Counted from the first letter of the stretch, positions 1 to 6,367 are shown. The stretch: DNA of 8,407 nucleotides from Chloroflexi bacterium RBG_16_64_43 (GCA_001796965.1 MGOA01000155.1:1-8407), one strand, 5' to 3'. Made by a program: numbers and translations. The notes: generated by a model from the letters alone, not told the origin.

Positions 1-427
1 CGCCGTCTGCGAAAAGCGCCTGGAGCGCGGGCAGATCCTCCACACCAAGGCGCAGCGCACTCGGCACCTGCTCGTGTGCAAAGGCCGCCGGATCGAGCTG
101 CAGGCGATTCATTTCCATGAGCTCCAGGATGGGGGCATGCTCTGCAACGAGAGCGAGATGGGAGACGGAGATCGAGAGGTAGGCAGAAGGGAGGCGGGGC
201 AGCTCGCGCAGAATGGCTTGCACTTCGGGGCCCGAGCCGAGAGCGAAGAGAACCGGTGTGGCTTCGCGCCGATAGAGCAGCACCACTGCCGCGGCGCGCG
301 GGTCGGTCCAATACCACTCGCTGTGTTCGACAAATCCGGGAGTCAGGTCTCCCAGCGCATAAGCCGCCCACGGACGATCGGTTTCGAGGATTCTGCGGAC
401 GGCGGTCAGATCAGATGTGCGGGGCAT
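1..427 (-). CDS. GNAT-type N-acetyltransferase-like protein, N-terminal part (cut by left edge)
   Basis: Reading the minus strand from the ATG at 427 gives 142 codons without a stop, running off the window, so the gene is partial at its 3' end. The product begins MPRTSDLTAVRRILETDRPW. It carries AAYALGDLTPGF near residues 21-32, then a beta-rich stretch (VVLLYRR, VLFALGSG, AYLSISVSHLALV), and ends in RLGVEDLPALQALF at about 126-139. That last stretch resembles the first strand and helix of a GNAT fold. I infer a two-part protein: an N-terminal domain seen in some bacterial GNAT proteins, then a GNAT domain that mostly lies outside the window. The acetyl-CoA motif is not visible, so activity cannot be judged. 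The start is 24 bp after the stop of the YpeA-like gene and has no clear Shine-Dalgarno, which suggests translation from the upstream gene's ribosomes. The substrate is unknown. Confidence 0.72.
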   Translation of the reverse strand, partial: MPRTSDLTAVRRILETDRPWAAYALGDLTPGFVEHSEWYWTDPRAAAVVLLYRREATPVLFALGSGPEVQAILRELPRLPSAYLSISVSHLALVAEHAPILELMEMNRLQLDPAAFAHEQVPSALRLGVEDLPALQALFADG

Positions 428-451
428 ATCGAAGTTCGGCCGCGCGGCAGG

Positions 452-868
452 TCAGCGCAGCACCTTGCCGAGGAGGGTGACGGCCATCTCCTCCCAGCCC
501 AGGTTCTTGTAGAACTCGACGGCCGCATTCCCATCCATGACCAGCAGGTATGCCTTGTAACAGCCTTTGTTGCGCAGGCGCTGTTCGACTTCATCCATCA
601 ACTGCCGCCCCAGGCCGCGTTGCCGTTCGGCGGGGTCGACCGCCAGGTGATAGACCATGCCTCGGCGCCCGTCGAACCCGCCGATCACGGTTCCGACGAG
701 GCGACCCTCCCTCTCGGCCACCAGGAAGAGATCGGGGTCGCGTTCAACTTTTCGGGCGATTTCCTCGCGAGTATCGGAAGGGCCGACGTGGACCCCGGGG
801 CCGGAGCGCTGCCACAAGTCGAGTGCAGCTGGGTAGTCGCCCGGGAAGCGGAACTCGCGCAACCGCAC
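452..868 (-). CDS. ypeA: GNAT family acetyltransferase, YpeA-like
   Basis: This 138-residue protein should transfer an acetyl group from acetyl-CoA to an unknown amine. The length is normal for a single-domain GNAT. Visible features are the FLVAEREGRLVGTVIGG strands at about 48-64, HLAVDPAERQRGLGRQL at about 74-90 with the R/Q-x-x-G-x-G acetyl-CoA loop (Q83-G87), and NAAVEFYKNLGW at 114-125, the usual GNAT motif B. The spacing of DLFLVAE, GTVIGG(Y/F)DG, RG and the closing LGK matches what I recall of E. coli YpeA, whose substrate is not known; the symbol is a family-level assignment. I chose the GTG at 868 because GAGGAG lies 4 nt upstream and the family's first strand (RLREFRFPGDY) begins there. 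A 17-residue upstream extension is open but would lie inside the PHP gene. The start is 1 bp past the PHP stop, so coupling is likely. Confidence 0.85.
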   Translation of the reverse strand: MRLREFRFPGDYPAALDLWQRSGPGVHVGPSDTREEIARKVERDPDLFLVAEREGRLVGTVIGGFDGRRGMVYHLAVDPAERQRGLGRQLMDEVEQRLRNKGCYKAYLLVMDGNAAVEFYKNLGWEEMAVTLLGKVLR

Positions 869-869
869 G

Positions 870-2642
870 TTACTCCTCTTCGGGGCCGACCACCAGCTTC
901 CACTCGCCGTGGATGCCATCCTGGGTGACGCCGAAGAAGGCGCGCACGCCTTGCGGGGTGCGCTGCAAAAGGTCGTAGCGGCTCACACCTCGGTGGCTGC
1001 GTTTCTTGAGCAGCGCCAGATCCCCCACCCAGTTCAGCTTATCGTGAGGCGGCAGGGCTGAGAATTCGGTGATCGCGTAGTGCCACAAGCGGCGGGCCGA
1101 GGCTTGAGTCACATTCTTGACCACGTTGCCGTTGCGCAGGTCGCGCATGGTGTAGTAGCGCGTTCCATCGCGATCTTCGGAACTCACGACCTCCACGCCC
1201 GTGCGCGGGGCAGCCAGTAACGGGGCGGGCTTCTCCCCGCCTGCGGGCGGCTCCGGGGCCTCTGCCGGCGGCACGGCGGCGGCCGCGGGTTCGACCTCGG
1301 TTAGGGCACGGCGCTGGCCGCGCAGGACCAGGTCGACGATCTCGTCGCGCACCGCTACTCCGGTCTCGGATTCATCGCGGATGTAGATCTTGTTGTCGTC
1401 CACCGCGTAGGGCGGGTCATCCCCTCGCGGGACAATGATGCGGATGACCTTCTTGCCGCCGGTCTCCTGTACATCCACGGTGCAGTGCAGCTCAGGGCTG
1501 ATCTTGGCGCTGAGCTCCTTTTCGAGCTGCTCAACGGCCTGGGCTGGGGAGGCGATACCCAGCGGCGGCTCCTTGGGGTTGGGGCTGACGCCGACATACA
1601 GCATGCCGCCGTTGGCGTTGGCAAAGGCGCACACGTCGGCAATGATCTCATACAACTTGCCGCCGCGCACGGTCAGGCTGTCGTGAAAATCCTGGTTGAT
1701 GCTCGGCCCCTCGCTGCGCGCTTGCTGGATGAAATCAAAGGCTTCCTCGCGGGCCGCCTGGTGCGGGCGGGTGCGCGCAAAGTCGTCGCTCTCGAAGAGT
1801 TCTTGCAGCGCCTCGAAGCTCAACTCGGGCAGCGAAACGTCCGTGGCGCGGTCGCCCACGCCGAGATTCTTGCGATTACTCGGATCGGCGCGTAAGCGGT
1901 GCGCGTCCGACCCCTGGATGCAGTGCATGCGCCGCGGGTACTCGGGCTTGGTGCCGCTGAAGAAGGCGGCTGTCGAATGGCGCCCGCGCTGCTCGAGATC
2001 GGTGACCTCCAGCGCCGCCAGGTGCGGGTCCTGGGTGTAGGCGATCTTGGTCTGCCCGCCGAAGTCAAATCCGCGCAGTGCGACCCCGTTGGACGAGTTG
2101 GCATGCGAGGCAATCGCCAGCCCGCCGCCCTCGTGGATGCGGCGGTAGGCGGTGAGCACGTCCGCGGTGGCCCCGACTGTCGCCGAACCTAGGTCGAGTT
2201 GATCGACCGGCACGTTAAGGTCGAGCAAGATGTGCTCGATCTCGCGGATCGACTTGGAGGGCGGGAAGATGCCCGTGATGTGGAAGCCCAGCGTAGCAGT
2301 GAACTCGAAGGCCGGAAAGACAACCACCTTTTTCAGCAGCGTTCGGTATTCCTCCAGCCGGCGCCGTTCCTCATCGGTTAGGCGTCCGCTGCGTCCGAGC
2401 TGCTCGAGAAAGGCGATATCTTCCTGCATGCGGCGGTAGCCGGCCACCGTGTTGTGGTCGGCAAAGGCGATGGCCGCCAAGCCTCGGGCTTCCGCCCGGC
2501 GCAGGACATCGAGAAAGGTCGCCTCCGGCTCCTGGAAATCCGAAGAGGCGGGGGTGTGCAAGTGCAGATCAATGGTGTACCACTGACGTGGTTTGTGTGG
2601 TGAACGACGACTCACAGCAATCTCATTCTGTTGAAGGCTCAA
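870..2642 (-). CDS. PHP-domain phosphoesterase fused to an AlbA_2 (Schlafen-type) domain
   Basis: This is a soluble 590-residue protein with three parts. Residues 22-290 form a PHP domain with an apparently full metal site: DLHLHT (H27, H29), D35, FADHNT (D62, H63), FEF (E113), H121, ASH (H180) and GSDAH (D246, H248). PHP enzymes hydrolyse phosphoesters with two or three metal ions. Residues 300-442 resemble AlbA_2, the putative nucleic-acid-binding domain of Schlafen-type proteins: VCAFANANGGMLYVGV at 337-352, RIIVPRGDDPPYAV at 401-414, and IYIRDESETG at 419-428. An Ala/Pro-rich linker (447-480) leads to about 110 residues I cannot assign, with YYTMRDL and WHYAITEFSAL. A nucleic-acid substrate is inference from the fusion. 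The start is uncertain: TTG at 2642 has no usable Shine-Dalgarno and abuts a hairpin, and GTG at 2615 is an alternative; both keep the PHP domain whole. The gene lies 33 bp after the receiver stop and 1 bp before the GNAT gene. Confidence 0.85.
   Translation of the reverse strand: MSLQQNEIAVSRRSPHKPRQWYTIDLHLHTPASSDFQEPEATFLDVLRRAEARGLAAIAFADHNTVAGYRRMQEDIAFLEQLGRSGRLTDEERRRLEEYRTLLKKVVVFPAFEFTATLGFHITGIFPPSKSIREIEHILLDLNVPVDQLDLGSATVGATADVLTAYRRIHEGGGLAIASHANSSNGVALRGFDFGGQTKIAYTQDPHLAALEVTDLEQRGRHSTAAFFSGTKPEYPRRMHCIQGSDAHRLRADPSNRKNLGVGDRATDVSLPELSFEALQELFESDDFARTRPHQAAREEAFDFIQQARSEGPSINQDFHDSLTVRGGKLYEIIADVCAFANANGGMLYVGVSPNPKEPPLGIASPAQAVEQLEKELSAKISPELHCTVDVQETGGKKVIRIIVPRGDDPPYAVDDNKIYIRDESETGVAVRDEIVDLVLRGQRRALTEVEPAAAAVPPAEAPEPPAGGEKPAPLLAAPRTGVEVVSSEDRDGTRYYTMRDLRNGNVVKNVTQASARRLWHYAITEFSALPPHDKLNWVGDLALLKKRSHRGVSRYDLLQRTPQGVRAFFGVTQDGIHGEWKLVVGPEEE
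873..878 (-). promoter_or_regulatory. Ribosome binding site of the YpeA-like gene
   Basis: The minus strand reads GAGGAG-TAAC-GTG. The Shine-Dalgarno is made of the last two Glu codons of the PHP gene, and the TAA in the spacer is its stop. This decides for the GTG at 868 and points to translational coupling. The 4-nt spacing is on the short side. Confidence 0.7.
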
Positions 2643-2645
2643 TGT

Positions 2646-2671
2646 CCCGGCTGGAACGCGAGGCAGCCGGG
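2646..2671 (-). repeat. Perfect 8-bp stem-loop in the receiver-PHP gap
   Basis: The minus strand reads CCCGGCTG, a 10-nt loop, then CAGCCGGG. The arms at 2664-2671 and 2646-2653 are perfectly complementary and all but two pairs are G-C. The structure fills most of the 33-bp gap between the receiver stop (2676) and the TTG candidate start of the PHP gene (2642). No T-run follows it, so it is not a standard intrinsic terminator. It could be an attenuator, an mRNA end-protecting hairpin or a block on the TTG start. Function is inferred only from position. Confidence 0.6.
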
Positions 2672-2675
2672 CGCC

Positions 2676-3047
2676 TCATGCCACGGGTGATACGCCGTCG
2701 GCGGTCGATCTCAGCAGCCGGACAAGTTCGTCCGGCATATACGGCTTGAGCAAGAAGGCGTCCGCGCCCTTCTTCTTGCACTCGCTCGAGACATCCATCC
2801 CCGACACCATCACCACCCGGGTTGCGCCCAGGCGCGGATGAGCACGGATGTTTTCGAGTATTTGCAGGCCATTCTGTCCAGCCAGGAAGACATCCAGCAA
2901 CACGACGTCGGGACTTTCGCTCTCGACCAGCGCCATCACCGGTTCGCCCAGGGTCAGGGCGCGCACGGTAAAACCCTCCAATTCAAGGAAGGTGCGCAGC
3001 AAAGTCACCATGTCGCGGTCATCTTCGAGCAGCAAGACCTTAGGCAT
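2676..3047 (-). CDS. Stand-alone CheY-like response regulator receiver
   Basis: This 123-residue protein is a single receiver domain with no output domain. It starts MPKVLLLEDDRD, giving the acidic pocket E8, D9, D10. The phospho-acceptor is D52 in VVLLDVF, the conserved hydroxyl residue is S82 in VMVSGM, and the lysine is K101 in LLKPY. All key residues are present, so it should accept phosphate from a histidine kinase or phosphotransfer protein; no kinase is in the window. It would act by protein-protein contact in the cytoplasm, with an unknown partner. The ATG at 3047 is chosen because AAGAGG lies 7 nt upstream and the first beta strand starts there; the frame stays open further upstream but only inside lon. 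The start codon lies within the last codons of lon (8-bp overlap), which suggests coupled translation with the protease. Confidence 0.92.
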   Translation of the reverse strand: MPKVLLLEDDRDMVTLLRTFLELEGFTVRALTLGEPVMALVESESPDVVLLDVFLAGQNGLQILENIRAHPRLGATRVVMVSGMDVSSECKKKGADAFLLKPYMPDELVRLLRSTADGVSPVA

Positions 3048-5658
3048 GCGAGCGCCTCTTGGCCGGCCGAGCCCGCCCAGCCGCGCCTGCGGCCTTTGGG
3101 ACGCGGCGTTTGCGTGTGGCCGGGGCACGCGGCTTGGTCAGCGCCGCAGCCACAACTTCCTCCATGCGCTCCACCGGGATGAACTTGAGCTGCGTGCGGA
3201 CGTCTTCGGGTATGTCATCCAGGTCGCGCATGTTGCGCTTGGGCAAAATGACCGCTTTGAGACCTGCGCGGTGCGCGGCCAGCACCTTCTCCTTCAGCCC
3301 GCCGATCGGCAAGACTTGCCCGCGCAGTGTGATCTCGCCGGTCATCCCCAGGTCCGATCGCACTGGACGCCCCGCGACCAGTGAGATGAGCGCCGTGGCC
3401 ATGGTGATGCCCGCCGATGGGCCGTCTTTCGGCTGCGCGCCGGCCGGGATGTGCAAGTGGATGTCGTTGTGTTCGAAGAAATCCGGCGCCAGACCCAGCT
3501 CGCTCGTCTTAGAGCGCACGTAGGAAAGCGCGGCCCGCGCTGATTCCTGCATGACCTGGCCGAGGGAGCCGGTGAGTTGAAAGCCGTGCTTGCCGGGCAT
3601 GCGCGTGGCTTCGATGAAGAGCAGGTCGCCGCCTACCGGCGTCCAGGCCAGCGCGGTGGCCACGCCGGGGACCGCCGTGCGCTCGCGCACCTCGGCGTTG
3701 GGATAGAAGCGCGGCTTGCCCAGGAGCTCGCCCACCATCTCGGGGGTCACCGCCACTCGCTCCACTTTATGCTCGGCGATGCGCGTGACCACCTTGCGGC
3801 ACACGGAGCCGATCTCGCGCTCCAGGTTGCGCACGCCAGCCTCGCGCGTGTACGATCGAATAAGCGCGAAGAGCGCCTCATCTTCGAAGGCTATCTCCTC
3901 CGGCAAGAGCCCGTTCTCACGGATCTGGCGAGGCACCAGATAACCGCGGGCGATGGTCACCTTCTCATGCTCGGTGTAGGAGGTGATCGGGATGACCTCC
4001 ATCCGGTCGAGCAGCGGGCCAGGGATCGTCTCCATGGTGTTGGCGGTGGTGATGAACAGCACTTGCGAGAGATCGAAGGCCACCTCCAGGTAGTGATCGC
4101 GGAACTCACGGTTTTGTTCCGGATCGAGCACTTCCAAGAGGGCAGAGGCCGGATCGCCGCGGAAATCGGCACCCAGCTTGTCGACCTCGTCGAGCATGAA
4201 GACCGGGTTGCGGCTCTCCACACGGCGCAGTGCCTGCAAGATGCGCCCGGGCAGTGCGCCGATGTACGTCCTGCGGTGACCGCGGATTTCCGCTTCGTCG
4301 TGGATCCCGCCCAATGAGATGCGGATGAACTTGCGCCCCATGGCGCGCGCAATCGATTGGCCGAGGGAGGTCTTGCCTACGCCCGGCGGGCCGACAAAGC
4401 ACAGGATGGCGCCTTCGCGCTCGCGCCGCACCAAGTCGGTAGGCGGTGCCTCGGGCGCCTGGTTCTTGCGCTCCGAGCGCAGCTTGCGCACGGCCAGGAA
4501 TTCCAGAATACGCTCTTTGACATCCTTCAGCCCGAAGTGATCCTCGTCGAGCACTCCGCGCGCGTCGGCCACGTCGAGCTTGTCTTCGGTGGCCACGCTC
4601 CAGGGCAAGGTCACCAGCCAATCCAGGTAACTGCGAATCACCCCGTACTCTGCGGCGGCCGTCGGCAGCTTGGCGAGCCGGTCGAGCTCGTGAGTGGCCT
4701 GTTCGGCTGCCTCGGGCGGCAACTTGGCCACCTCCATCTTCTTGCGCAGTTCTTCGACCTCGGCCGCCTGCTCATCTGTCTCGCCTAGCTCGCGCTGGAT
4801 GGCCTTCATCTGCTCACGCAGGAAGTACTGGCGCTGCACCTTCTCGATCTCCGAGCGGGCCTCTTCCTGGATCTTGGCGCCGAGCTGCAGCACCTCCAGC
4901 TCCTTGGTGAGCAGGCCCACCAGACGTTTGAGCTTGGCCGTGGTCGAGTCCAATTCGAGTAGTTGCTCGGCCTGCTCCAGTTCGATGCGCTGGTAGTTGG
5001 CGATGGTGTAGGCGATCTGCAGCGGCTCGTCGAGCGCGGTGACGGTAGCCACCAGTTCGCGCGGAACGGAGGGCACCAGTTCCGCAATCTGGGCGAATTG
5101 ATCGCGAACATTGCGCGCCATCGCTTCTATCTCAAGCCCTTGCTCCACGATTTCAGGTGCGGGTGTTACATGGGCGCGCAGATACGGCTCCTGGTCGATA
5201 AACTCGCCCAGGCGAAAGCGCGAAAGCCCTTGCACGACGATGCGGATCGTGCCGTCCGGAGCGCGGAACAAGCGGTGAACGATGGCCGCCGTGCCCATCG
5301 GATACAAATCGCCCGGTCCAGGGGTGGCGTTCTCTGGATCTTTGGAGGTGACCAGGCCAATGATGCGTTCGCCCACTGCGGCGTCATCGACCAGCTTGAT
5401 CGAGCGCGGCTGGCCGACCGTGAGCGGCACGACGGTCTGAGGGTAGACCACCAATCCGCGTAGGGGCAGGATGGCCAGGACGTCTGGCACGCGGGTGGCC
5501 AGATCCTCTTCGGCAGGAGGTGCCTTTTCTTCGAGCGCGGGTTCCTGCACCTTGGTGACGATTGGGCTTAGGCTTACCTCGTGCCACAGGCCCGAGGCGG
5601 AATCGGCGATGAAACTCATCAACTCATTCAGGTTCTCAGTCCAGCGTGTGGCTGCCAT
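3040..5658 (-). CDS. lon: ATP-dependent Lon protease (LonA type)
   Basis: This 872-residue cytoplasmic protease unfolds and degrades damaged and regulatory proteins as a hexamer. Domain order is normal for LonA. A LON substrate-binding domain starts at ILPLRGLVVYPQ (63-74) and runs to about 250, then a coiled-coil helical region (about 225-330). The AAA+ module has Walker A GPPGVGKT at 423-430, Walker B VFMLDEVDK at 486-494, sensor-1 region TTANT at 537-541, Arg-finger region LLDRMEV at 549-555, and sensor-2 region EAGVRNLERE at 606-615. The protease domain has PKDGPSAG with catalytic S748 and GGLKEK with catalytic K791, the E. coli S679/K722 spacing. Two oddities: about 55 residues precede the LON domain, and a basic tail (841-872) has 12 Lys/Arg and no acidic residue. 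The ATG at 5658 is used with GAGGAG 14 nt upstream, a long spacing; M14 is an alternative start. hsp20 lies 53 bp upstream. Confidence 0.97.
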   Translation of the reverse strand: MAATRWTENLNELMSFIADSASGLWHEVSLSPIVTKVQEPALEEKAPPAEEDLATRVPDVLAILPLRGLVVYPQTVVPLTVGQPRSIKLVDDAAVGERIIGLVTSKDPENATPGPGDLYPMGTAAIVHRLFRAPDGTIRIVVQGLSRFRLGEFIDQEPYLRAHVTPAPEIVEQGLEIEAMARNVRDQFAQIAELVPSVPRELVATVTALDEPLQIAYTIANYQRIELEQAEQLLELDSTTAKLKRLVGLLTKELEVLQLGAKIQEEARSEIEKVQRQYFLREQMKAIQRELGETDEQAAEVEELRKKMEVAKLPPEAAEQATHELDRLAKLPTAAAEYGVIRSYLDWLVTLPWSVATEDKLDVADARGVLDEDHFGLKDVKERILEFLAVRKLRSERKNQAPEAPPTDLVRREREGAILCFVGPPGVGKTSLGQSIARAMGRKFIRISLGGIHDEAEIRGHRRTYIGALPGRILQALRRVESRNPVFMLDEVDKLGADFRGDPASALLEVLDPEQNREFRDHYLEVAFDLSQVLFITTANTMETIPGPLLDRMEVIPITSYTEHEKVTIARGYLVPRQIRENGLLPEEIAFEDEALFALIRSYTREAGVRNLEREIGSVCRKVVTRIAEHKVERVAVTPEMVGELLGKPRFYPNAEVRERTAVPGVATALAWTPVGGDLLFIEATRMPGKHGFQLTGSLGQVMQESARAALSYVRSKTSELGLAPDFFEHNDIHLHIPAGAQPKDGPSAGITMATALISLVAGRPVRSDLGMTGEITLRGQVLPIGGLKEKVLAAHRAGLKAVILPKRNMRDLDDIPEDVRTQLKFIPVERMEEVVAAALTKPRAPATRKRRVPKAAGAAGRARPAKRRSHA
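3055..3060 (-). promoter_or_regulatory. Ribosome binding site of the receiver gene
   Basis: The minus strand reads AAGAGG, then 7 nt, then ATG. The site lies inside the codons for the Lon basic tail and decides the receiver start at 3047 rather than the longer open frame beginning at 3128. Confidence 0.7.
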
Positions 5659-5669
5659 GGTTCCAGGTG

Positions 5670-5689
5670 GCTCTCCTCAGGTTGAGAGC
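5670..5689 (-). promoter_or_regulatory. Small hairpin overlapping the lon Shine-Dalgarno
   Basis: In the 53-bp gap between hsp20 and lon the minus strand reads GCTCTC, AACCTGAG, GAGAGC: a perfect 6-bp stem with an 8-nt loop. The only good Shine-Dalgarno for lon, GAGGAG at 5673-5678, is half in the loop and half in the 3' arm, so folding would partly hide it. This could tune lon translation, perhaps with temperature, but the stem is short and may be chance. Nothing else notable lies in the gap, and I see no clear -10 box for a separate lon promoter. Confidence 0.4.
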
Positions 5690-5711
5690 GGTCAAGAATG
5701 GGCGAGAGGCC

Positions 5712-6146
5712 TCAACTTGCCACAACGATGCGCCGCGGCTTCACGCGCTGCAGAGTCACGGTCAGGAAGCCGTCGTTGTAGGCTGCCTCAATCCCTTGCG
5801 AGTCCACATCCCCAGGCAGCGCGACGTCCGAACGGAATTCTCCGTAGTGAATCTCCATCCGGTGGTAGGCACTGCGTTGATCCGGGTCCGGGCGGATGCC
5901 GCCCACGCGCAGCGTCTGTTCCTCGAGAGTCACCGTGAAGTCGGCCTGACTCATCCCGGCCACTTCAACCCGCACGATGAATGCGCTCTCAGTCTCAAAC
6001 AAGTCCGTCGGCGGCTGCCACAGGTGAACGTGCTCGATCCACGCCCAGCGCGAAGACCCATGCAAGTGCTTGTATGTACGGGGATCGTCGTCGCGCTGCG
6101 ACAGCGCAGCGGGGATGTATGGCTCGGGAGTGTGCAAATCGCTCAT
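5712..6146 (-). CDS. Small heat-shock protein, Hsp20/alpha-crystallin family
   Basis: This 144-residue cytoplasmic chaperone should bind unfolding proteins without ATP and keep them soluble for refolding or proteolysis. The alpha-crystallin domain spans about 43-137. It begins PPTDLFETESAFIVRVEVAG (45-64), continues with YGEFRSDVALP (101-111), and ends in the family signature AAYNDGFLTVTL (A-x-x-x-n-G-x-L, about 121-132). A short tail contains IVV (140-142), which fits the I-x-I/V motif used for oligomer assembly. The N-terminal arm of about 42 residues is charged and has Trp residues. The frame stays open upstream to 6656, but I set the start at 6146 because AAGGGGG lies 6 nt upstream, the family match begins after it, and a promoter ends about 30 bp before it. 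It is first in line with lon, which fits holding and degrading damaged protein. Which sHSP paralogue it is cannot be told. Confidence 0.95.
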   Translation of the reverse strand: MSDLHTPEPYIPAALSQRDDDPRTYKHLHGSSRWAWIEHVHLWQPPTDLFETESAFIVRVEVAGMSQADFTVTLEEQTLRVGGIRPDPDQRSAYHRMEIHYGEFRSDVALPGDVDSQGIEAAYNDGFLTVTLQRVKPRRIVVAS

Positions 6147-6152
6147 GCCCTT

Positions 6153-6158
6153 CCCCCT
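6153..6158 (-). promoter_or_regulatory. Ribosome binding site of hsp20
   Basis: The minus strand carries a purine run, AAGGGGGAAGGGC, directly before the ATG at 6146. The AGGGGG core is 6 nt from the start. It rules out the much longer upstream reading of the same frame. Confidence 0.7.
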
Positions 6159-6164
6159 TGTGCT

Positions 6165-6218
6165 CCTCTGCAAGGATTGTACCATGTTGACTGCCAACGC
6201 CAACCGCCTTTGCAGAGG
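6165..6218 (-). repeat. Inverted repeat bracketing the hsp20 promoter (putative operator)
   Basis: The arms CCTCTGCAA (6165-6173) and TTGCAGAGG (6210-6218) are perfect 9-bp inverted copies. The match reaches 11 bp (CCTCTGCAAGG against CCTTTGCAGAGG) if one extra T is allowed. The 36-bp space between them holds the whole promoter: one arm lies just upstream of the -35 box, the other covers the expected transcription start. A dimeric or looping repressor would suit this layout. The regulator is unknown. Confidence 0.6.
6176..6203 (-). promoter_or_regulatory. Sigma70-type promoter of hsp20 (and likely lon onward)
   Basis: On the minus strand a -35 box TTGGCG (6203-6198) and a -10 box TACAAT (6181-6176) are 16 bp apart. 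The -10 is preceded by TGG, an extended -10 element. Transcription would start near 6169-6170, giving a 5' leader of roughly 23 nt with the Shine-Dalgarno in it. No CIRCE element (TTAGCACTC/GAGTGCTAA) and no HAIR element (CTTGAGT/ACTCAAG) is present, so HrcA or HspR control is not indicated. This is the only good promoter I found for the hsp20-lon gene set. Confidence 0.65.
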
Positions 6219-6311
6219 GTCAAAACTCCACCCGCAAGCCGTTCTGGGCCAGGTTCGGCGGTCCGGGATGCGTGCGTCCAGCCGGCAGGTGGGGTCCGAA
6301 TGAGATCGGGC

Positions 6312-6327
6312 TGGCGCTGTGGCGCTG
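6312..6327. repeat. Tandem duplication of an 8-bp unit
   Basis: TGGCGCTG occurs twice in a row without a spacer. It lies outside any gene, about 95 bp upstream of the hsp20 inverted repeat. It may simply be replication slippage. Confidence 0.6.
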
Positions 6328-6367
6328 AGAGGCTCCAGGCAGAGGGCGCAGGCGAGAGGGAAGCGGC

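Noticed and set aside
109..333. A 74-codon minus-strand frame at the left end
   Set aside because: It lies in another frame of the partial GNAT gene and is a Ser/Arg/Pro-rich shadow with no domain; the overlapping 142-codon frame reads like a real protein.
439..448. GCCGCGCGGC palindrome in the gap between the two GNAT genes
   Set aside because: It is self-complementary with no loop, only 10 bp, and expected by chance in such GC-rich DNA. No role can be argued.
74..928. A 284-codon open frame on the plus strand across both GNAT genes and the PHP end
   Set aside because: It is antisense to three well-supported minus-strand genes, has no recognisable domain and no Shine-Dalgarno. Long antisense frames are common in GC-rich coding DNA.
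2613..2678. Stop-codon read-through joining the receiver and PHP genes, which are in the same frame across one TGA
   Set aside because: The join would translate a G-C-rich hairpin loop, and there is no read-through context or SECIS-like reason. A shared frame has a one in three chance.
2676..3128. A 150-residue version of the receiver starting inside lon
   Set aside because: The extra 27 residues are a frame-shifted reading of the Lon basic tail; the receiver fold starts at MPKVLLLEDD, which has its own ribosome binding site.
3577..4317. A 246-codon plus-strand frame inside lon
   Set aside because: It is fully antisense to the AAA+ and protease domains of Lon and shows His/Ala/Arg-rich shadow composition with no domain.
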